From Cedecea colo (GTDB lineage: Bacteria > Pseudomonadota > Gammaproteobacteria > Enterobacterales > Enterobacteriaceae): a stretch of DNA of 64,000 nucleotides. The notes below the pieces were generated by a model. That model saw nothing but the letters and a program-made list of their open reading frames with translations, searched no databases and was not told the DNA's origin. The stretch is from assembly GCF_011808225.1 (NCBI RefSeq), contig NZ_SOYS01000001.1:903724-967723 (forward strand), in the 5' to 3' direction. Below are positions 26,919 through 38,600 of this stretch, in pieces (the first letter of the stretch is position 1; each line of letters begins with the position of its first letter). Made by a program: the position numbers and the translations under genes.

Positions 26919-28310
26919 TTAGCGGGATGATTTACGGCCATAGACGGCCCAGGTAATCACCACGCAAACTATGTAAAACACCACAAAGACTTTCATCGCG
27001 CCTGCCGGCGAACCGGTCAGCGTCAGCGAAGTCCCGAATGCCTTAGGAATAAAGAACCCGCCTACTGCACCAATCGCCGAGATAAAACCCAGCGCCGCTG
27101 CGGTGTCCGTTGCCGCTTCTCGCATCGCCTGCTCCGGCGTACCGCCTTCAGCCTTCACGCGTTCCATAGTGAGCTTACGGAAGATAACGGAGATCATCTG
27201 GAAGGTAGACCCGCTGCCCAGACCGGCCGTCAGGAACAGCATCAGGAAGACGCCGAAGAAGGCGATGAAGTTTCCGCCCACGCCATTGTGCGGCAGCGTG
27301 GTGAACAGCAGCACGCTGAACACAGCCATAAAGACAAAGTTAATCAGCGAGACTTTCGTGCCGCCCCAGCGGTCAGAAATGGCGCCGCCGGCAGAACGCG
27401 CCAGCGCACCCACCAGCGGACCGAAGAAGGCGAAATGCAGGATTTGCACCTCCGGGAACTGGGTTTTTGACAGCATCGCGAAACCGGCAGAGAAACCGAT
27501 AAACGAGCCGAAGGTTGCCAGGTACAGCAGCCCCATAATCCACAGGTGAGCGCGTTTAAGTACCGGTAGCTGTGCACGCAAAGAAGCTTTTGACGCGGAC
27601 AGATCGTGCATGCCAAACCAGGCAGCAAGGGTGAAAACCGCAAGGAAAGGCACCCAAATCCACGCGGCGTTTTCAAGGAACAGCATGGTGCCATCTGCCT
27701 GAGCCACGCCGGTGCCGCCAAATGCGGCAAACATGGACAGCGAAATCACCAGCGGGGCAATGAGCTGCATTACGCTCACGCCGAGATTACCCATCCCGCC
27801 GTTAATCCCCAGCGCCCCGCCCTGTTTTGATTTAGGGAAGAAGAAGCTGATATTTGCCATGCTGGAGGCAAAGTTCGCGCCGGCGAAGCCGCACAGCAGG
27901 GAAATAGTGATAAACGTGCTAAATGGCGTACTGGTGTCCTGCACCGCAAAGCCCAGCCAGACGCAGGGAATAATCAGAATGCCGGTGCTAAAAGCGGTCC
28001 AGCGGCGGCCGCCAAAAATTGGCACCATGAAAGAGTAAGGCACGCGCAGCAGCGCGCCGGAGACTGAAGGCAACGCCGTCAGCATAAACAGCTGATCGGT
28101 CGTAAAGTTAAAGCCGACTTTATTAAGATTGACCGCAACAGCACTGAACAACATCCAGACGCAAAACGCCAGCAGGAGGCTCGGAACCGAGATCCACAGA
28201 TTACGGCTGGCAATGCGATGACCGCGAATTTGCCAGAATTCCGGCTCATCAGGACGCCAGTCCGTGATTAACGCCCCTGATTTCTGCACGTTGGCGGATG
28301 ACTGAGACAT
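26919..28310 (-). CDS. narK: Nitrate/nitrite transporter NarK
   Basis: A 12-span major facilitator transporter that exchanges nitrate for nitrite during nitrate respiration. The frame opens at 28400, but ATG at 28310 (MSQSSANVQKSGALITDWRP) gives 463 residues, the E. coli length, with TGAGGTG upstream. The nitrate signature regions are present: FAGANFASSMANISFFFP and a second conserved block FLTAGLGSGSTFQMI. Arg residues in spans 2 and 8 that bind nitrate lie in ALLRVPYSF and ALARSAGG. It is upstream of narG on the same strand and diverges from narXL. Confidence 0.97.
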   Translation of the reverse strand: MSQSSANVQKSGALITDWRPDEPEFWQIRGHRIASRNLWISVPSLLLAFCVWMLFSAVAVNLNKVGFNFTTDQLFMLTALPSVSGALLRVPYSFMVPIFGGRRWTAFSTGILIIPCVWLGFAVQDTSTPFSTFITISLLCGFAGANFASSMANISFFFPKSKQGGALGINGGMGNLGVSVMQLIAPLVISLSMFAAFGGTGVAQADGTMLFLENAAWIWVPFLAVFTLAAWFGMHDLSASKASLRAQLPVLKRAHLWIMGLLYLATFGSFIGFSAGFAMLSKTQFPEVQILHFAFFGPLVGALARSAGGAISDRWGGTKVSLINFVFMAVFSVLLFTTLPHNGVGGNFIAFFGVFLMLFLTAGLGSGSTFQMISVIFRKLTMERVKAEGGTPEQAMREAATDTAAALGFISAIGAVGGFFIPKAFGTSLTLTGSPAGAMKVFVVFYIVCVVITWAVYGRKSSR

Positions 28311-28624
28311 AAACACCTCAAGGTTTGTGTGAGTAATTGCGGTCACATTAGGAGGTATTGCTGTTTCTAATTTGATGCAAATCAAGGGATAACCGAACAA
28401 AATAGCGGTCAGAATTTAACCATGATTCTTTGTGAGTAAAGATGTCGTGTAAAAAAAGCGTGATTTTTCACAAGGCTGACGCGGGTTACGCTTACAATTT
28501 ACGGGGATTATGCCACCTACGGAAATTAAGGGGTAACCACCAGGAGGTATGGGTATACTCCAGAGGATAGCTGAGAATGACCCACTGTTTTTACAATAAA
28601 GCCGTATCCGGAGCGCGCTCGTTT
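28311..28624. promoter_or_regulatory. Divergent narK-narX control region
   Basis: 314 bases separate the narK and narX starts. It holds a perfect FNR site near narK and, nearer narX at about 28527-28560, several NarL-like heptamers (AGGGGTA, GAGGTAT, TGGGTAT). This is the arrangement of E. coli narK-narXL. No gene is seen. Confidence 0.6.
28372..28385 (-). promoter_or_regulatory. FNR site of the narK promoter
   Basis: TTGATGCAAATCAA has both FNR half-sites perfect. It lies 62-75 bases before the narK start codon, the right place for a class II site at about -41.5. Confidence 0.8.
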
Positions 28625-30421
28625 ATGTTGAAACGCCTGTTTTCCCCTTTAACCCTGGTCAACCAGCTCGCGCTTATTTTGCTGTTGCTGGCGGCGTTAG
28701 GTATTGTGGGAATGAGCCTTGCCAGCTTGCTTGCACAGGGAATTCAGGGTAACGCTCACGCCATTAATAAGGCCGGATCGCTGCGCATGCAAAGCTATCG
28801 CCTGCTGGCTGCCATTCCGCTTAGCGAAAAAGACAACGTCCTGTTCAACGAAATGGAGAAAACCACCTGGAGCGAGGATTTACAACAGGCGGCGCGCCGT
28901 GATGGCCAACAGGTGCAGCTAAGCGAAATCCAGCATTACTGGCGCAATACGCTCGGGCCAGCGATGAAAAACGCTAAAAATGCGCAGCAGGTAACGCCGC
29001 ACATTGCGCAATTTGTAGGCCGCATTGACCAGCTGGTGAGTTCGTTCGACAAAACCACAGAGCTTCGCCTTCATCGCGTCATTCTCCTGCAACAGGGCAT
29101 GGTGGCGTTAATGGGGCTGCTGCTGCTATTTACCGTCGTCTGGCTACGCAAGCGCCTGCTTCGCCCCTGGCGACAGTTGCTGAATATGGCTTTTGCTATC
29201 AGGCATAAAGAGTTCACCCATCGGGTGAATATCAGCGGTCGCAACGAAATGGCGATGCTCGGCATGGCGTTCAACAGCATGTCTGCGGAACTGGCCGAAA
29301 GTTACGCCGGGCTTGAACAACGCGTGCGGGAAAAAACAGCCGGCCTTGAGCAAAAGAATCAGATCCTCTCTTTCCTCTACCAGGCAAACCGTCGCCTTCA
29401 TTCCCAGGCCCCGCTATGCCAAAGGCTTTCACCGGTGTTAAGCGAACTGCAAAAGCTTACGCCGCTGCGCGACATCGAACTGCGCGTCTATGAATACGAA
29501 GACGAAGAAAACTACGACGAATATACCTATCAACCGGACAGCAGCTGCGAGGCACGGGGCTGCCATCTCTGCCCGCGCGAACAGGCGCCTGAGCCGGTTG
29601 AAGCTACCGCGCTGAAGTGGCGATTAACCGATAACCATATTCATTATGGTCTGGTGCTGGCGCAACTGCCGGTGGGCAGCAGCCTCACGGTTGACCAACA
29701 GCAGTTGATCTCAACCCTGATTGAACAGCTTACCGCGACGCTCGCGCTGGAAAGACAGTATGAGCATCAGCAGCAACTGGTCGTGATGGAAGAGCGTTCC
29801 GCCATCGCTCGCGAACTACACGACTCCATTGCCCAGTCGCTCTCCTGTCTGAAAATGCAGGTCAGCTGCCTGCAAATGCAGGGCGAAAGCTTGCCTGAGC
29901 AAAGCCGGGATTTACTGGCGCAGATGCGTAGCGAGCTGAATACCTCATGGCGACAGCTGCGCGAGTTACTGACCACCTTCCGCCTGCAACTGATTGAGCC
30001 AGGATTACGGCCAGCCCTTGAAGCAAGCTGCCTGGAATTCAGTGAAAAACTCGGTTTTGCGGTGGCGCTGGACTACCAGCTACCGCCACGCCTGGTGCCA
30101 TCGCATCAGGCTATTCATCTGGTGCAAATTGCCCGCGAAGCGTTAAACAACAGCCTCAAACATGCCCAAGCCTCAGCGTGCGGCGTGCATGTCGTGCGCC
30201 AGGAGAAGCAGGTTAAACTCACCGTATGGGACAACGGTCGCGGTATTCCGGATGACGGAGAGCGGCGAAACCATTACGGCCTGATTATTATGCGAGACCG
30301 TGCGCAAAGCCTGAAAGGGGATTGCCAGATACGGACTCGTGCAGGTGGCGGCACTGAAGTGGTCGTCAGTTTTATGCCCGAAGCGCATTTGTCTTCTGCC
30401 ACAGGAGTAAACAATGAGTAG
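28625..30421 (+). CDS. narX: Nitrate/nitrite sensor histidine kinase NarX
   Basis: A membrane histidine kinase for nitrate that phosphorylates NarL and NarP. The frame opens at 28577, but ATG at 28625 ([14 protein letters not shown]) gives 598 residues, the E. coli length. Span 1 is at about 15-37; the periplasmic ligand P-box [17 protein letters not shown] is at about 42-58. Span 2 (about 152-175) is followed by HAMP, a central domain with a Cys cluster ([14 protein letters not shown]), and the HisKA_3 phospho-acceptor His in [11 protein letters not shown] near 399, then HATPase_c (DNGRGIP). Its stop overlaps narL by eight bases, so the two genes are translationally coupled. Confidence 0.97.
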   Translation: MLKRLFSPLTLVNQLALILLLLAALGIVGMSLASLLAQGIQGNAHAINKAGSLRMQSYRLLAAIPLSEKDNVLFNEMEKTTWSEDLQQAARRDGQQVQLSEIQHYWRNTLGPAMKNAKNAQQVTPHIAQFVGRIDQLVSSFDKTTELRLHRVILLQQGMVALMGLLLLFTVVWLRKRLLRPWRQLLNMAFAIRHKEFTHRVNISGRNEMAMLGMAFNSMSAELAESYAGLEQRVREKTAGLEQKNQILSFLYQANRRLHSQAPLCQRLSPVLSELQKLTPLRDIELRVYEYEDEENYDEYTYQPDSSCEARGCHLCPREQAPEPVEATALKWRLTDNHIHYGLVLAQLPVGSSLTVDQQQLISTLIEQLTATLALERQYEHQQQLVVMEERSAIARELHDSIAQSLSCLKMQVSCLQMQGESLPEQSRDLLAQMRSELNTSWRQLRELLTTFRLQLIEPGLRPALEASCLEFSEKLGFAVALDYQLPPRLVPSHQAIHLVQIAREALNNSLKHAQASACGVHVVRQEKQVKLTVWDNGRGIPDDGERRNHYGLIIMRDRAQSLKGDCQIRTRAGGGTEVVVSFMPEAHLSSATGVNNE

Positions 30422-31070
30422 CCCTAACCCGGAAGCAGCAACCATATTGCTGATAGACGATCATCCGATGCTGCGGAGCGGCGTCAAACAGTTAATCAGC
30501 ATGGCGCCGGAGCTGGCGGTTGTCGGTGAAGCCGGAGACGGCGCTCAGGGCGTTCAGCTTGCGGAATCTCTGGATCCGGATCTGATTCTGCTCGATTTAA
30601 ATATGCCCGGCATGAATGGCCTGGAAACGCTCGACTGCCTGCGTGAAAAACCGCTCTCCGGGCGCATAGTCGTCTTTAGCGTATCGAATCACGAAGAAGA
30701 TGTGGTTACCGCTCTGAAACGTGGGGCCGACGGCTATCTGCTAAAAGATATGGAGCCGGAAGATCTGCTTAAAGCGCTGCAGCAGGCGGCAGCCGGTGAA
30801 ATGGTGCTAAGCGAAGCGTTAACGCCGGTGCTGGCGGCGAGCCTGCGCGCCAACCGCGCAACGACCGATCGTGATGTGAATCAGTTAACGCCACGCGAGC
30901 GCGATATTCTGAAGCTTATCGCCCAGGGCCTGCCGAACAAAATGATCGCCCGCCGTCTGGATATCACCGAAAGCACCGTTAAAGTACATGTGAAACACCT
31001 GCTGAAAAAAATGAAGCTCAAATCCCGCGTTGAGGCGGCGGTGTGGGTGCATCAGGAACGCATCTTCTAA
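30414..31070 (+). CDS. narL: Nitrate response regulator NarL
   Basis: A DNA-binding response regulator activated by NarX/NarQ; with FNR it activates narG and narK and represses other respiratory operons. The 218 residues compare with 216 in E. coli. The receiver domain (about 1-130) has acidic IDDHPM, phospho-Asp in [10 protein letters not shown] (about 59) and Lys in YLLKDME. The LuxR-type helix-turn-helix is at about 155-215 ([19 protein letters not shown]). It is convergent with ychO, overlapping its end by four bases. Confidence 0.97.
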   Translation: MSSPNPEAATILLIDDHPMLRSGVKQLISMAPELAVVGEAGDGAQGVQLAESLDPDLILLDLNMPGMNGLETLDCLREKPLSGRIVVFSVSNHEEDVVTALKRGADGYLLKDMEPEDLLKALQQAAAGEMVLSEALTPVLAASLRANRATTDRDVNQLTPRERDILKLIAQGLPNKMIARRLDITESTVKVHVKHLLKKMKLKSRVEAAVWVHQERIF

Positions 31071-32479
31071 GGTAACGTGGCCGCTTCCGGTAGCAGATCG
31101 TAACGTGGATCCTCTGCCGGATTCGCCAGCAGCGGCTCCGCCTGTTTCAGGGTAATCCAGTTCGACGTCGCTTTTTGTCCTTTCTCATCCTCAATCGTCA
31201 CCGAAAGCCGCCAGACGTTTGCTGCTCCCTCTCGCCTTGCCGGCACGATCACGCTCCAGCCATCCGCGCTGCGGTTATTTGGCGGAGGCGTCAGGCTAAG
31301 CGCTTGGGTATCACCCTGCCAGGTAATCTGGCGGATCTTGTGGCTGGCCCGCACCTGAAGCTTAAGCTGCACCGTTTCGCCGGGATGCAACTCCCAGGGC
31401 GGCGTCGCCAGGAATACGGATAGCGTTTTACGCTGACGATACTCCATCACCGGTAAGTTGCTGCGTTCGACGTTGTCATAGCGGCTGCCGCGCAGTGAGC
31501 TGGTCGTTGCCACTTCGCCTGCGGAAAGCTGCTTCCCCAACGGCACGCCAAAACGGTAATTGAGTTTTAAGCCAAGATTTTCCTGCGCCACGCCGCTTTC
31601 GCCCTGTTTATGCTGCGCGGTTAGTGTGACAAGCGGAACCGGCGTGTAATTCAGTCCCATGGTCACCGCGACCGGGTTACGGTAGCCCGTGCCGCTGTCG
31701 AACAGATCCACGCGATCGCCGAAATATTGTTCCAGACTGACGCTGGTATTAATGTGACGATAAAACGGCAGCCATGCCTGAGCGGTAACGTCATAACCCC
31801 GCGCCAGGCGCTGTTCCAGCGTTTCCGTTTCACCCTGCCAGTCATTGAGCGGCTGATAATAATTAGCCGACAGGCGCAGGTAATCTCCCCACGCCTCGGC
31901 ACCAAATCCGGCGCGCTGGAGGCGGCTGGCAAACTGATTATCATAAAACGTGTTGTAACCCAGCAGCCATTTTCCCGCCACCCAGCGCTGCCCGGCACCG
32001 ATATTTCCCACCAGCCCGTCGTCCTGCTGGGTGAAACCCAGCTGGCTCCAGGTCAGATAGCGATTGTTGTCGGCCCACGGCGTAAACATCGACCCGCTGC
32101 TGCCGTTCCAGTTACCGTGCTCATCTACCTTCAGATTTAAACTGGCGTTGCCCCACGGAGAGAGCAGCGATTCCGCCTCGTTAGTCACTTTATCGGTCAG
32201 CACATCGCGCAGGCTGGTAAAAGCGAAAAGACGCGCCTGCTCGCCGGTATCCAGTCCGTTATCAGTCATGCTGGCCTCGCCAAATTGCTTCGCCACCTCG
32301 GCAATGTGTTTTGCTGCGGCGTCCGTTTCCGGGGCGAGTCCCATATTGGGCAGCTCGTTCGGCGTGGCGGTAACGGGAGTGGAAGTTTGCTCGATAAAGG
32401 TCTGGCGGGTACCGGCAGTCCCTCCGGTACAGAGGAGTGCATAAGAGAGGGTAAACAGCGGCACGGATTTTCTTAACAT
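31067..32479 (-). CDS. ychO: YchO, inverse-autotransporter (invasin-like) family protein
   Basis: A predicted outer-membrane protein of the intimin/invasin N-terminal beta-domain family. The frame opens at 32551; ATG at 32479 starts [16 protein letters not shown], a signal peptide, and gives 470 residues against 464 in E. coli, though the ribosome-binding site there is weak. The DUF3442/intimin-type beta-barrel region (about 95-320) contains [19 protein letters not shown] and [15 protein letters not shown]. An Ig-like C-terminal domain (about 350-455) follows. It lies between narL and the divergent PEBP gene. Its biological role is not established. Confidence 0.9.
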   Translation of the reverse strand: MLRKSVPLFTLSYALLCTGGTAGTRQTFIEQTSTPVTATPNELPNMGLAPETDAAAKHIAEVAKQFGEASMTDNGLDTGEQARLFAFTSLRDVLTDKVTNEAESLLSPWGNASLNLKVDEHGNWNGSSGSMFTPWADNNRYLTWSQLGFTQQDDGLVGNIGAGQRWVAGKWLLGYNTFYDNQFASRLQRAGFGAEAWGDYLRLSANYYQPLNDWQGETETLEQRLARGYDVTAQAWLPFYRHINTSVSLEQYFGDRVDLFDSGTGYRNPVAVTMGLNYTPVPLVTLTAQHKQGESGVAQENLGLKLNYRFGVPLGKQLSAGEVATTSSLRGSRYDNVERSNLPVMEYRQRKTLSVFLATPPWELHPGETVQLKLQVRASHKIRQITWQGDTQALSLTPPPNNRSADGWSVIVPARREGAANVWRLSVTIEDEKGQKATSNWITLKQAEPLLANPAEDPRYDLLPEAATLP

Positions 32480-32553
32480 TGGGAAATTATAACATATCGC
32501 ATTTCTTAATTTCAGCGCTACGCTTAAAGCTCCTGCCTTTTGAGCATGCAACT

Positions 32554-33105
32554 ATGAAAACCTCGCTACGCTGGTTATCCGCCGTTTTTCTGTTCGGCTG
32601 TTTTGCGGCCCAGGCCGAAGGGCTGTTTATGCTTCAGTCTCCCGATTTTGCTGATAACGCTATGCTGAATAAAAAGTATGCCGGGAATGCGAAGGAAAAT
32701 CCTAACTGTACCGGTAAAAACTTTTCTCCTGCGGTGGTGTGGAGCAACGCTCCTGCCGCAACGCAAAGCTACGCGTTGATAATCCAGGATCCCGAAGGCG
32801 CTAAAGGCCTCGGCGTGACCCACCTTGTCGCTTATAACATTCCCGCAAGCATGACGGGATTTGCCGCCAACGAGCTACGCGATGGTAAAGGTTTCACCGG
32901 CGGTAGAAATACTCCCGGCACTCTGACTTATTATGGCCCTTGCCCGCCACCGGGCAGCGGCGCGCATCATTATACCTGGACGCTGATCGCCACCGATTTA
33001 CGTGCGGACGCCCTGCCTGAAGGGTTGACCCGCGAGCAGCTGCTGGCAAAACTTAAAGATCATGCGCTGGCGGCAGCCGGTTTAATTGGCCGCTTTGGTC
33101 AGTAA
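32554..33105 (+). CDS. Periplasmic YbhB/YbcL-family (PEBP-like) protein
   Basis: A phosphatidylethanolamine-binding-protein fold, 183 residues from ATG at 32554. The N-terminal signal peptide is MKTSLRWLSAVFLFGCFAAQA. The family anion-binding core is visible: NFSPAVVWSNAPAATQSYAL, then DPEGAKGLGVTHLVAYNIP (the usual D-x-D...W/H-W block with variation), and CPPPGSGAHHYTWTL near the C-terminus. PEBP-like bacterial proteins have no settled function; E. coli YbcL modulates immune responses when secreted by uropathogens. It is convergent with nasA, overlapping its end by 24 bases. E. coli K-12 lacks this gene here. Confidence 0.82.
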   Translation: MKTSLRWLSAVFLFGCFAAQAEGLFMLQSPDFADNAMLNKKYAGNAKENPNCTGKNFSPAVVWSNAPAATQSYALIIQDPEGAKGLGVTHLVAYNIPASMTGFAANELRDGKGFTGGRNTPGTLTYYGPCPPPGSGAHHYTWTLIATDLRADALPEGLTREQLLAKLKDHALAAAGLIGRFGQ

Positions 33106-35679
33106 CGCCCGCAGTTCAGGAATGCAGGAGCCGCAGTTTGTCCCACACTGAAGTTTCTCCCCCAGCATCGCTACGGACTGACACCCCGTAGCGATTGCCG
33201 CGAGGATAGTTTTTTCGCCCACGCCAAAGCAGCTACAGATCGTTTTCCCCGCATCGATTACCGCGCCGGGTGCTTTCCCCGCCAGTAAAAGATGTCGTTC
33301 AGCAGGCGTCAGCGAGCCGTTTGCAAACGCCGCCAACACGGCGCTATGGTTAATCTCCGGCCGGCTTTTTCCGGCATAAAAAGCCAGCTGTAGCTCTCCT
33401 TCTCGCCATGCCAGCAGATGGTAAAACTGGCCGTCTCCGCAAGCCGTCTGCAGCTGCCAGCCACGCCCTGCGGCCAGCGTCTCAAGCCAGGCGACAGATG
33501 GGCTATCTGCGGCGCACAAAAAATGCTCTACCTCAGGCGATGCCTGACGCCACCACTGAATATCCGCTGCAAAAGCGATGGGATCGCGGGCGAAAATTTC
33601 CCCCTGCCACGCAGGCTGCCAGCGCTGAATACGCACCGCCGTTTGCTTGCTTTCCGGCTGTCCGGAGTGCGGGTCGCACACGTCTGCCACCAGGCTATTG
33701 ATCTGTCCCTTACGGGCAAACCGTTGGCTCCAGTGCATCGGCACAAAAACGCTGCCCGCCTGCTGAATCACGCTAACCTGCGCCCGGGCCACCATTCCCC
33801 CTCGCCGCGAGGCAATTCGCACCAGCGCAGCATCCTGAATACCGTAGCGTTGCGCATCATAAGGGTGGATTTCGAGAAACGGCATGTTGATGTGCTGCAT
33901 TAACCGCGGCACGCCGCCGGTGCGTGTCATGGTGTGCCACTGATCGCGGATGCGTCCGGTATTGAGAATAAGCGGATAACAGCGATCGGCCACGGCTTGC
34001 GGTAACTCAGGCTCAACCGGCACAAGCTGGAATTTGCCACTTGCCCGCCAGCTTTTAAACGCCCTCTCTCCCTTCGTCGTGACAGGCCAGCGCACAGGTT
34101 CCAGCGCGTCATATTGCTCGCGGCTCAGGTTTGCCAGCCCGCTGATATCAAACGCCCGCAAACCATCATTTTCGTATCCCGATAGCGCCGCATGCTCGCA
34201 GAAGATCTCCTGTGGATGCTGCCAGCCAAACGCCTCGCCGAAGCCCAGGCGCCGGGCGATTTGTGAGATTATCCACCAGTCGGCACGCGCCTCGCCTGGC
34301 ACGGACAAAAATGAGCGTTGCCTGGAAATACGCCGCTCGGAGTTCGTTACCGTACCGTTTTTCTCTCCCCAGGAGAGTACGGGGAAACGCACGTTTGCAT
34401 AGCGACCGGTATCGGTATGCAGGGCCACATCTGAGACAATCACCAGCGGACATTTTGCAAGCGCCTGTTCCACACGAGCGGCGTCAGGAAGCGACACAAC
34501 CGGATTGGTGCCCATGATCCATACGGCTTTGACTTCACCGCGGCCAATCGCTGCGAACAGTTCCACCGCCATTAATCCCGGCGTTTCGGCTATCCGCTCG
34601 CTGCCCCAGAAGCGCCCAAGCCTTGCGATATCTGCCGGTTCAAAATTCATATGACAGGCAAGCTGGTTCGCAAGTCCGCCCACTTCGCGCCCGCCCATCG
34701 CATTTGGCTGTCCGGTCAGCGAAAAGGGGCCACATCCGGCTCGCCCCAGTTTGCCGCTCGCCAGATGCACATTGATGATGGCGCTGCACTTATCGCTGCC
34801 GCTCGACGACTGGTTTATCCCCATGGTGTAGAGCGTCATGGCGCGATCGGCCTGGCTGAACCACTGCCAGAATGTCTGCACCGCCTCGGCTTCAAGCTGG
34901 CAAAAATCGGCGCATTTCGCCATTGACCAGCCGCTTGCTATGGCAAGCGCTGCCATCTGCCCGTCGAACTGCTCTGCTGCCAGCGGCTGCTGTAAATGAA
35001 GATAATTCAGCAGTCCGACAAACAGCCCCGCATCGCTGCCCGGACGTAAAGCGAGATGCAGATCGGCGATATCACAGGTGGCGGTGCGCCTCGGATCGAT
35101 AACCACCACTTTCATCTGCGGACGCTGCTGTTTTGCCTGCACCAGACGCTGATACAGTACCGGATGCGCCCACGCCGCGTTAGATCCCACCAGCACCACC
35201 AGATCCGTCTGCTCAAGGTCTTCATAGCTGCACGGTACCGCATCGGCACCGAAAGCGCGCTTGTACCCCACCACTGCCGACGACATACACAGGCGCGAAT
35301 TGGTATCGATATTGGCCGAACCGATAAATCCCTTCATCAGTTTATTTGCGGCGTAATAATCTTCGGTCAGCAGTTGCCCGGAGGCATAGAATGCCACGGC
35401 CTGCGGGCCATGCTCATCAATGATTGTCCGTAATCGCTGAGCGGTATGCGCAAGCGCTGCATCCCATTCCACGCGCTCACCTTCGATTTCCGGGTAGAGC
35501 AGACGGCCTTGCAGGCCTAAGGTTTCCCCAAGCGCCGCGCCTTTCACACACAGCCGCCCAAAGTTCGCAGGATGCCGTTTATCCCCGGTGATGTCATAAC
35601 GCCCGGTTTCCGTTTGCCGGGCCTCCACGCCGCATCCTACGCCGCAGTAGGGGCAGGTAGAGCGCACCGCGGCATTCAT
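33082..35679 (-). CDS. nasA: Assimilatory nitrate reductase catalytic subunit NasA
   Basis: A cytoplasmic Mo-bis-MGD and FeS enzyme that reduces nitrate to nitrite for nitrogen assimilation. The frame opens at 35721; ATG at 35679 (MNAAVRSTCPYCGVGCG) overlaps the upstream stop as ATGA, giving 865 residues. The N-terminal [4Fe-4S] motif CPYCGVGCGVE is at 9-19, and the Mo-ligand Cys lies in NSRLCMSSAVVGYK at about 140. The molydopterin-binding tail is intact, and a C-terminal BFD-like [2Fe-2S] domain has CSCFGVGE and CGTNCGSCIPEL. There is no Tat signal, in line with a cytoplasmic enzyme. It is the last gene of the nas operon. Confidence 0.95.
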   Translation of the reverse strand: MNAAVRSTCPYCGVGCGVEARQTETGRYDITGDKRHPANFGRLCVKGAALGETLGLQGRLLYPEIEGERVEWDAALAHTAQRLRTIIDEHGPQAVAFYASGQLLTEDYYAANKLMKGFIGSANIDTNSRLCMSSAVVGYKRAFGADAVPCSYEDLEQTDLVVLVGSNAAWAHPVLYQRLVQAKQQRPQMKVVVIDPRRTATCDIADLHLALRPGSDAGLFVGLLNYLHLQQPLAAEQFDGQMAALAIASGWSMAKCADFCQLEAEAVQTFWQWFSQADRAMTLYTMGINQSSSGSDKCSAIINVHLASGKLGRAGCGPFSLTGQPNAMGGREVGGLANQLACHMNFEPADIARLGRFWGSERIAETPGLMAVELFAAIGRGEVKAVWIMGTNPVVSLPDAARVEQALAKCPLVIVSDVALHTDTGRYANVRFPVLSWGEKNGTVTNSERRISRQRSFLSVPGEARADWWIISQIARRLGFGEAFGWQHPQEIFCEHAALSGYENDGLRAFDISGLANLSREQYDALEPVRWPVTTKGERAFKSWRASGKFQLVPVEPELPQAVADRCYPLILNTGRIRDQWHTMTRTGGVPRLMQHINMPFLEIHPYDAQRYGIQDAALVRIASRRGGMVARAQVSVIQQAGSVFVPMHWSQRFARKGQINSLVADVCDPHSGQPESKQTAVRIQRWQPAWQGEIFARDPIAFAADIQWWRQASPEVEHFLCAADSPSVAWLETLAAGRGWQLQTACGDGQFYHLLAWREGELQLAFYAGKSRPEINHSAVLAAFANGSLTPAERHLLLAGKAPGAVIDAGKTICSCFGVGEKTILAAIATGCQSVAMLGEKLQCGTNCGSCIPELRALLTKAAN

Positions 35680-38600
35680 GACGCCTCCGCACGCAGTATC
35701 AGCGCCTGACTCCCCACCCACACGGTGCCCTGCTCCACTTTCACCGGCCAGGCACGAACCGCCAGCTCGCCGTCCTGGCCGCGCCCGTCACGCAGGCGAA
35801 TACGATGTTTGTAGAGCGGCGAAATGACGACTGGCTCACCGGACGCATCTCCAACGATGCCACGGGAGAGTACGTTGGCGTCGCTGCCCGGCTCCAGATT
35901 ATCCAGCGCGTAAATAGCGTCACCGAAGCGAAACAGGGCGATTTGCTGTTCCCCTAAACGTGCGCCAATCCCCGCCTGGGGCGGGATAGCGCTGATATCG
36001 CATACTGCCTGCCAGGGTTTTGCAGGCGTGTCAGCTTGCTGATGAACGACTGCGGAAACCGGCTGTAGCTGTCCGCGTAATGTCTGGCGCTGCACGGCTT
36101 CGTCCGGCTGTTCGCTATTCACATAAGAGCGGAACAGCGCCAGACGATCCGGGCTGTTGAGCGTGGTTTGCCATTCGCACTGGTAAGTCTCCACCACGCC
36201 CGCCATCTCTTTTTCCAGCTCGTCGCCAAGGCCAAGGCTGTCGTTAAGCACCACTTCACGCAGGTATTCAAGTCCGCCTTCCAGATTATCCAGCCAGGTG
36301 CTGGTACGCTGCAGGCGGTCCGCGGTGCGGATATAGAACATCAGAAAACGGTCGATAGTACGGATCAGCGTTTCACGGTCAAGATCGCTGGCAAACAGAT
36401 CGGCATGACGCGGTTTCATGCCGCCGTTGCCGCACACGTACAGATTCCAGCCTTTGTCGGTAGCAATCACCCCAACGTCTTTGCTCTGGGCTTCCGCACA
36501 TTCACGGGTGCAGCCGGAAACCGCCATTTTGATTTTGTGCGGCGAACGCAGGCCCTTGTAGCGATTCTCCAGCTCAATGGCGAGGCCCGTCGAATCCTGC
36601 ACGCCATAGCGACACCAGGTTGAACCCACGCAGGATTTCACCGTGCGCAGCGATTTTCCATAGGCGTGACCGGTTTCAAAACCGGCTGCCACCAGTTCTT
36701 CCCAGATGGCAGGAAGCTGTTCCAGCCGTGCGCCGAAAAGATCGATACGCTGTCCGCCGGTAATTTTGCTGTACAACCGGTAGCGTTTTGCCACCTGACC
36801 GATGGCGATCAGGCCGTCCGGCGTGATTTCTCCGGCGGCGACGCGCGGCACAACCGAATAAGTGCCATCTTTCTGGATGTTAGCGAAATAGCGGTCGTTG
36901 GTATCCTGAAGCGGCAGATGCGCGGGTTTGAGCAAATATTCGTTCCAGCACGATGCCAGCACGGAAGCCGCAAGCGGCTTACAGATTTCGCAGCCGTGCC
37001 CGCGGCCGTAACGGTTGATAAGCTGCTCAAATGTGCGAATGTGGTTGACGCGCACCAGGTGATAGATCTCCTGCCGCGAGTACGGAAAGTGTTCGCAGAT
37101 ATCCTTTTTCACCTCCACGCCCTGCTCCTGCAGCTGGTACTCGATCACCTGTTTGACCAGCGCTGAACAGCCGCCGCAGCCGGTCGCCGCTTTGGTGCAG
37201 GCTTTAATCGCCCCTATGTCTCCCGCACCGCCGCTCACGGCCGCGCAGATATCAGCTTTGCTGACGTTATGGCAGGAGCAAATCTGCGCGCTGTCCGGCA
37301 GCGCCGCCACGCCCAGCCCTTTTGGCGCGCCGCCTGCGGATACAGGCAAGATCAGGCTTTCCGGCTGCGGCGGAAGCGCCATGCCGTTAAGCATCATTTG
37401 CAGAAGCTGGGTATATTCGCTGCTGTCGCCTACCAGCACGCCGCCGAGCAGCGTTTTGTTATCCGCCGAGACGACAATCTTTTTATAGATTTGCCGCGGT
37501 CCGTTGGTCCACTGATAGCTCTGGCTACCGGGCGTGCGGCCATGTGCATCGCCGAAGGAAGCCACTTCGACGCCAAGCAGTTTAAGTTTGGTGCTCATAT
37601 CCGCGCCATGGAACGCTGCTTCCTGCCCGGCAAGCGTCGCTGCCGCCACGCGCGCCATTTGATAACCCGGCGCGACCAGGCCAAAGATTTTCCCTTGCCA
37701 CAGGGCGCATTCACCGATGGCAAAAATTGCGCTATCGCTGGTCTGGCAATGGTCGTTGATAACGATGCCGCCGCGTTCTCCAGGTGTAAGATCGCTTGCG
37801 CGCGCCAGCGCGTCCTGAGGGCGGATCCCGGCGGAGAAGACGATTAAATCAGTTTGCAGTGCTTCCCCGTCGGCAAAATTGAGCTGTAAACCTTCCGCTT
37901 CGGTGATGGCCGTTGTGGCTTTGCTGGTATGCACCTGCACGCCAATTTCAGCGATCTTCTCGCGCAGCATAGACGCCCCGGCGTTATCCAGTTGCACCGC
38001 CATCAAATTTGGGGCGAACTCAACCACGTGCGTTTCCAGGCCGAGCTGTTTTAGCGCGTTCGCCGCCTCCAGCCCCAGCAGGCCGCCGCCGATGACTACT
38101 CCGCGTTTGCTGTCGCGCGCGCGTTCCGCGATGGCATCCAGATCGTCCAGCGTGCGGTAAACAAAACAGCCCGGCAGATCGTTGCCCGGCACCGGCGGCA
38201 CAAACGGGAACGAGCCGGTGGCGAGCACCAGTTTATCCCAGTAAGTTTCGTGCCCGTTACTGTCGCGCACCACGCGCTGCTGGCGATCTATCGCCACAAC
38301 TTTGCTGTTACAGCGCAGCTCAATGCCATATTCGTTAAAGAAGTCTCCCTGCACCATGGAGAGCGATTCCGCGCTGCGTCCGGCAAAATATTCCGAGAGA
38401 TGAACGCGATCGTATGCCGGATGCTGTTCTTCACCAAAAACCACGATGTGAAAGCTTTTATGCAGCCCCAGCGCCACGCACTGCTCCAGAAAGTGGTGCC
38501 CGACCATGCCGTGCCCAATCACTACCAGCGTTGATTTTGTCATGTCGTCATTTCCGGCAGCCAGCGGCTGCTCATCAGAGTGGAATTCATCAAACAGCAC

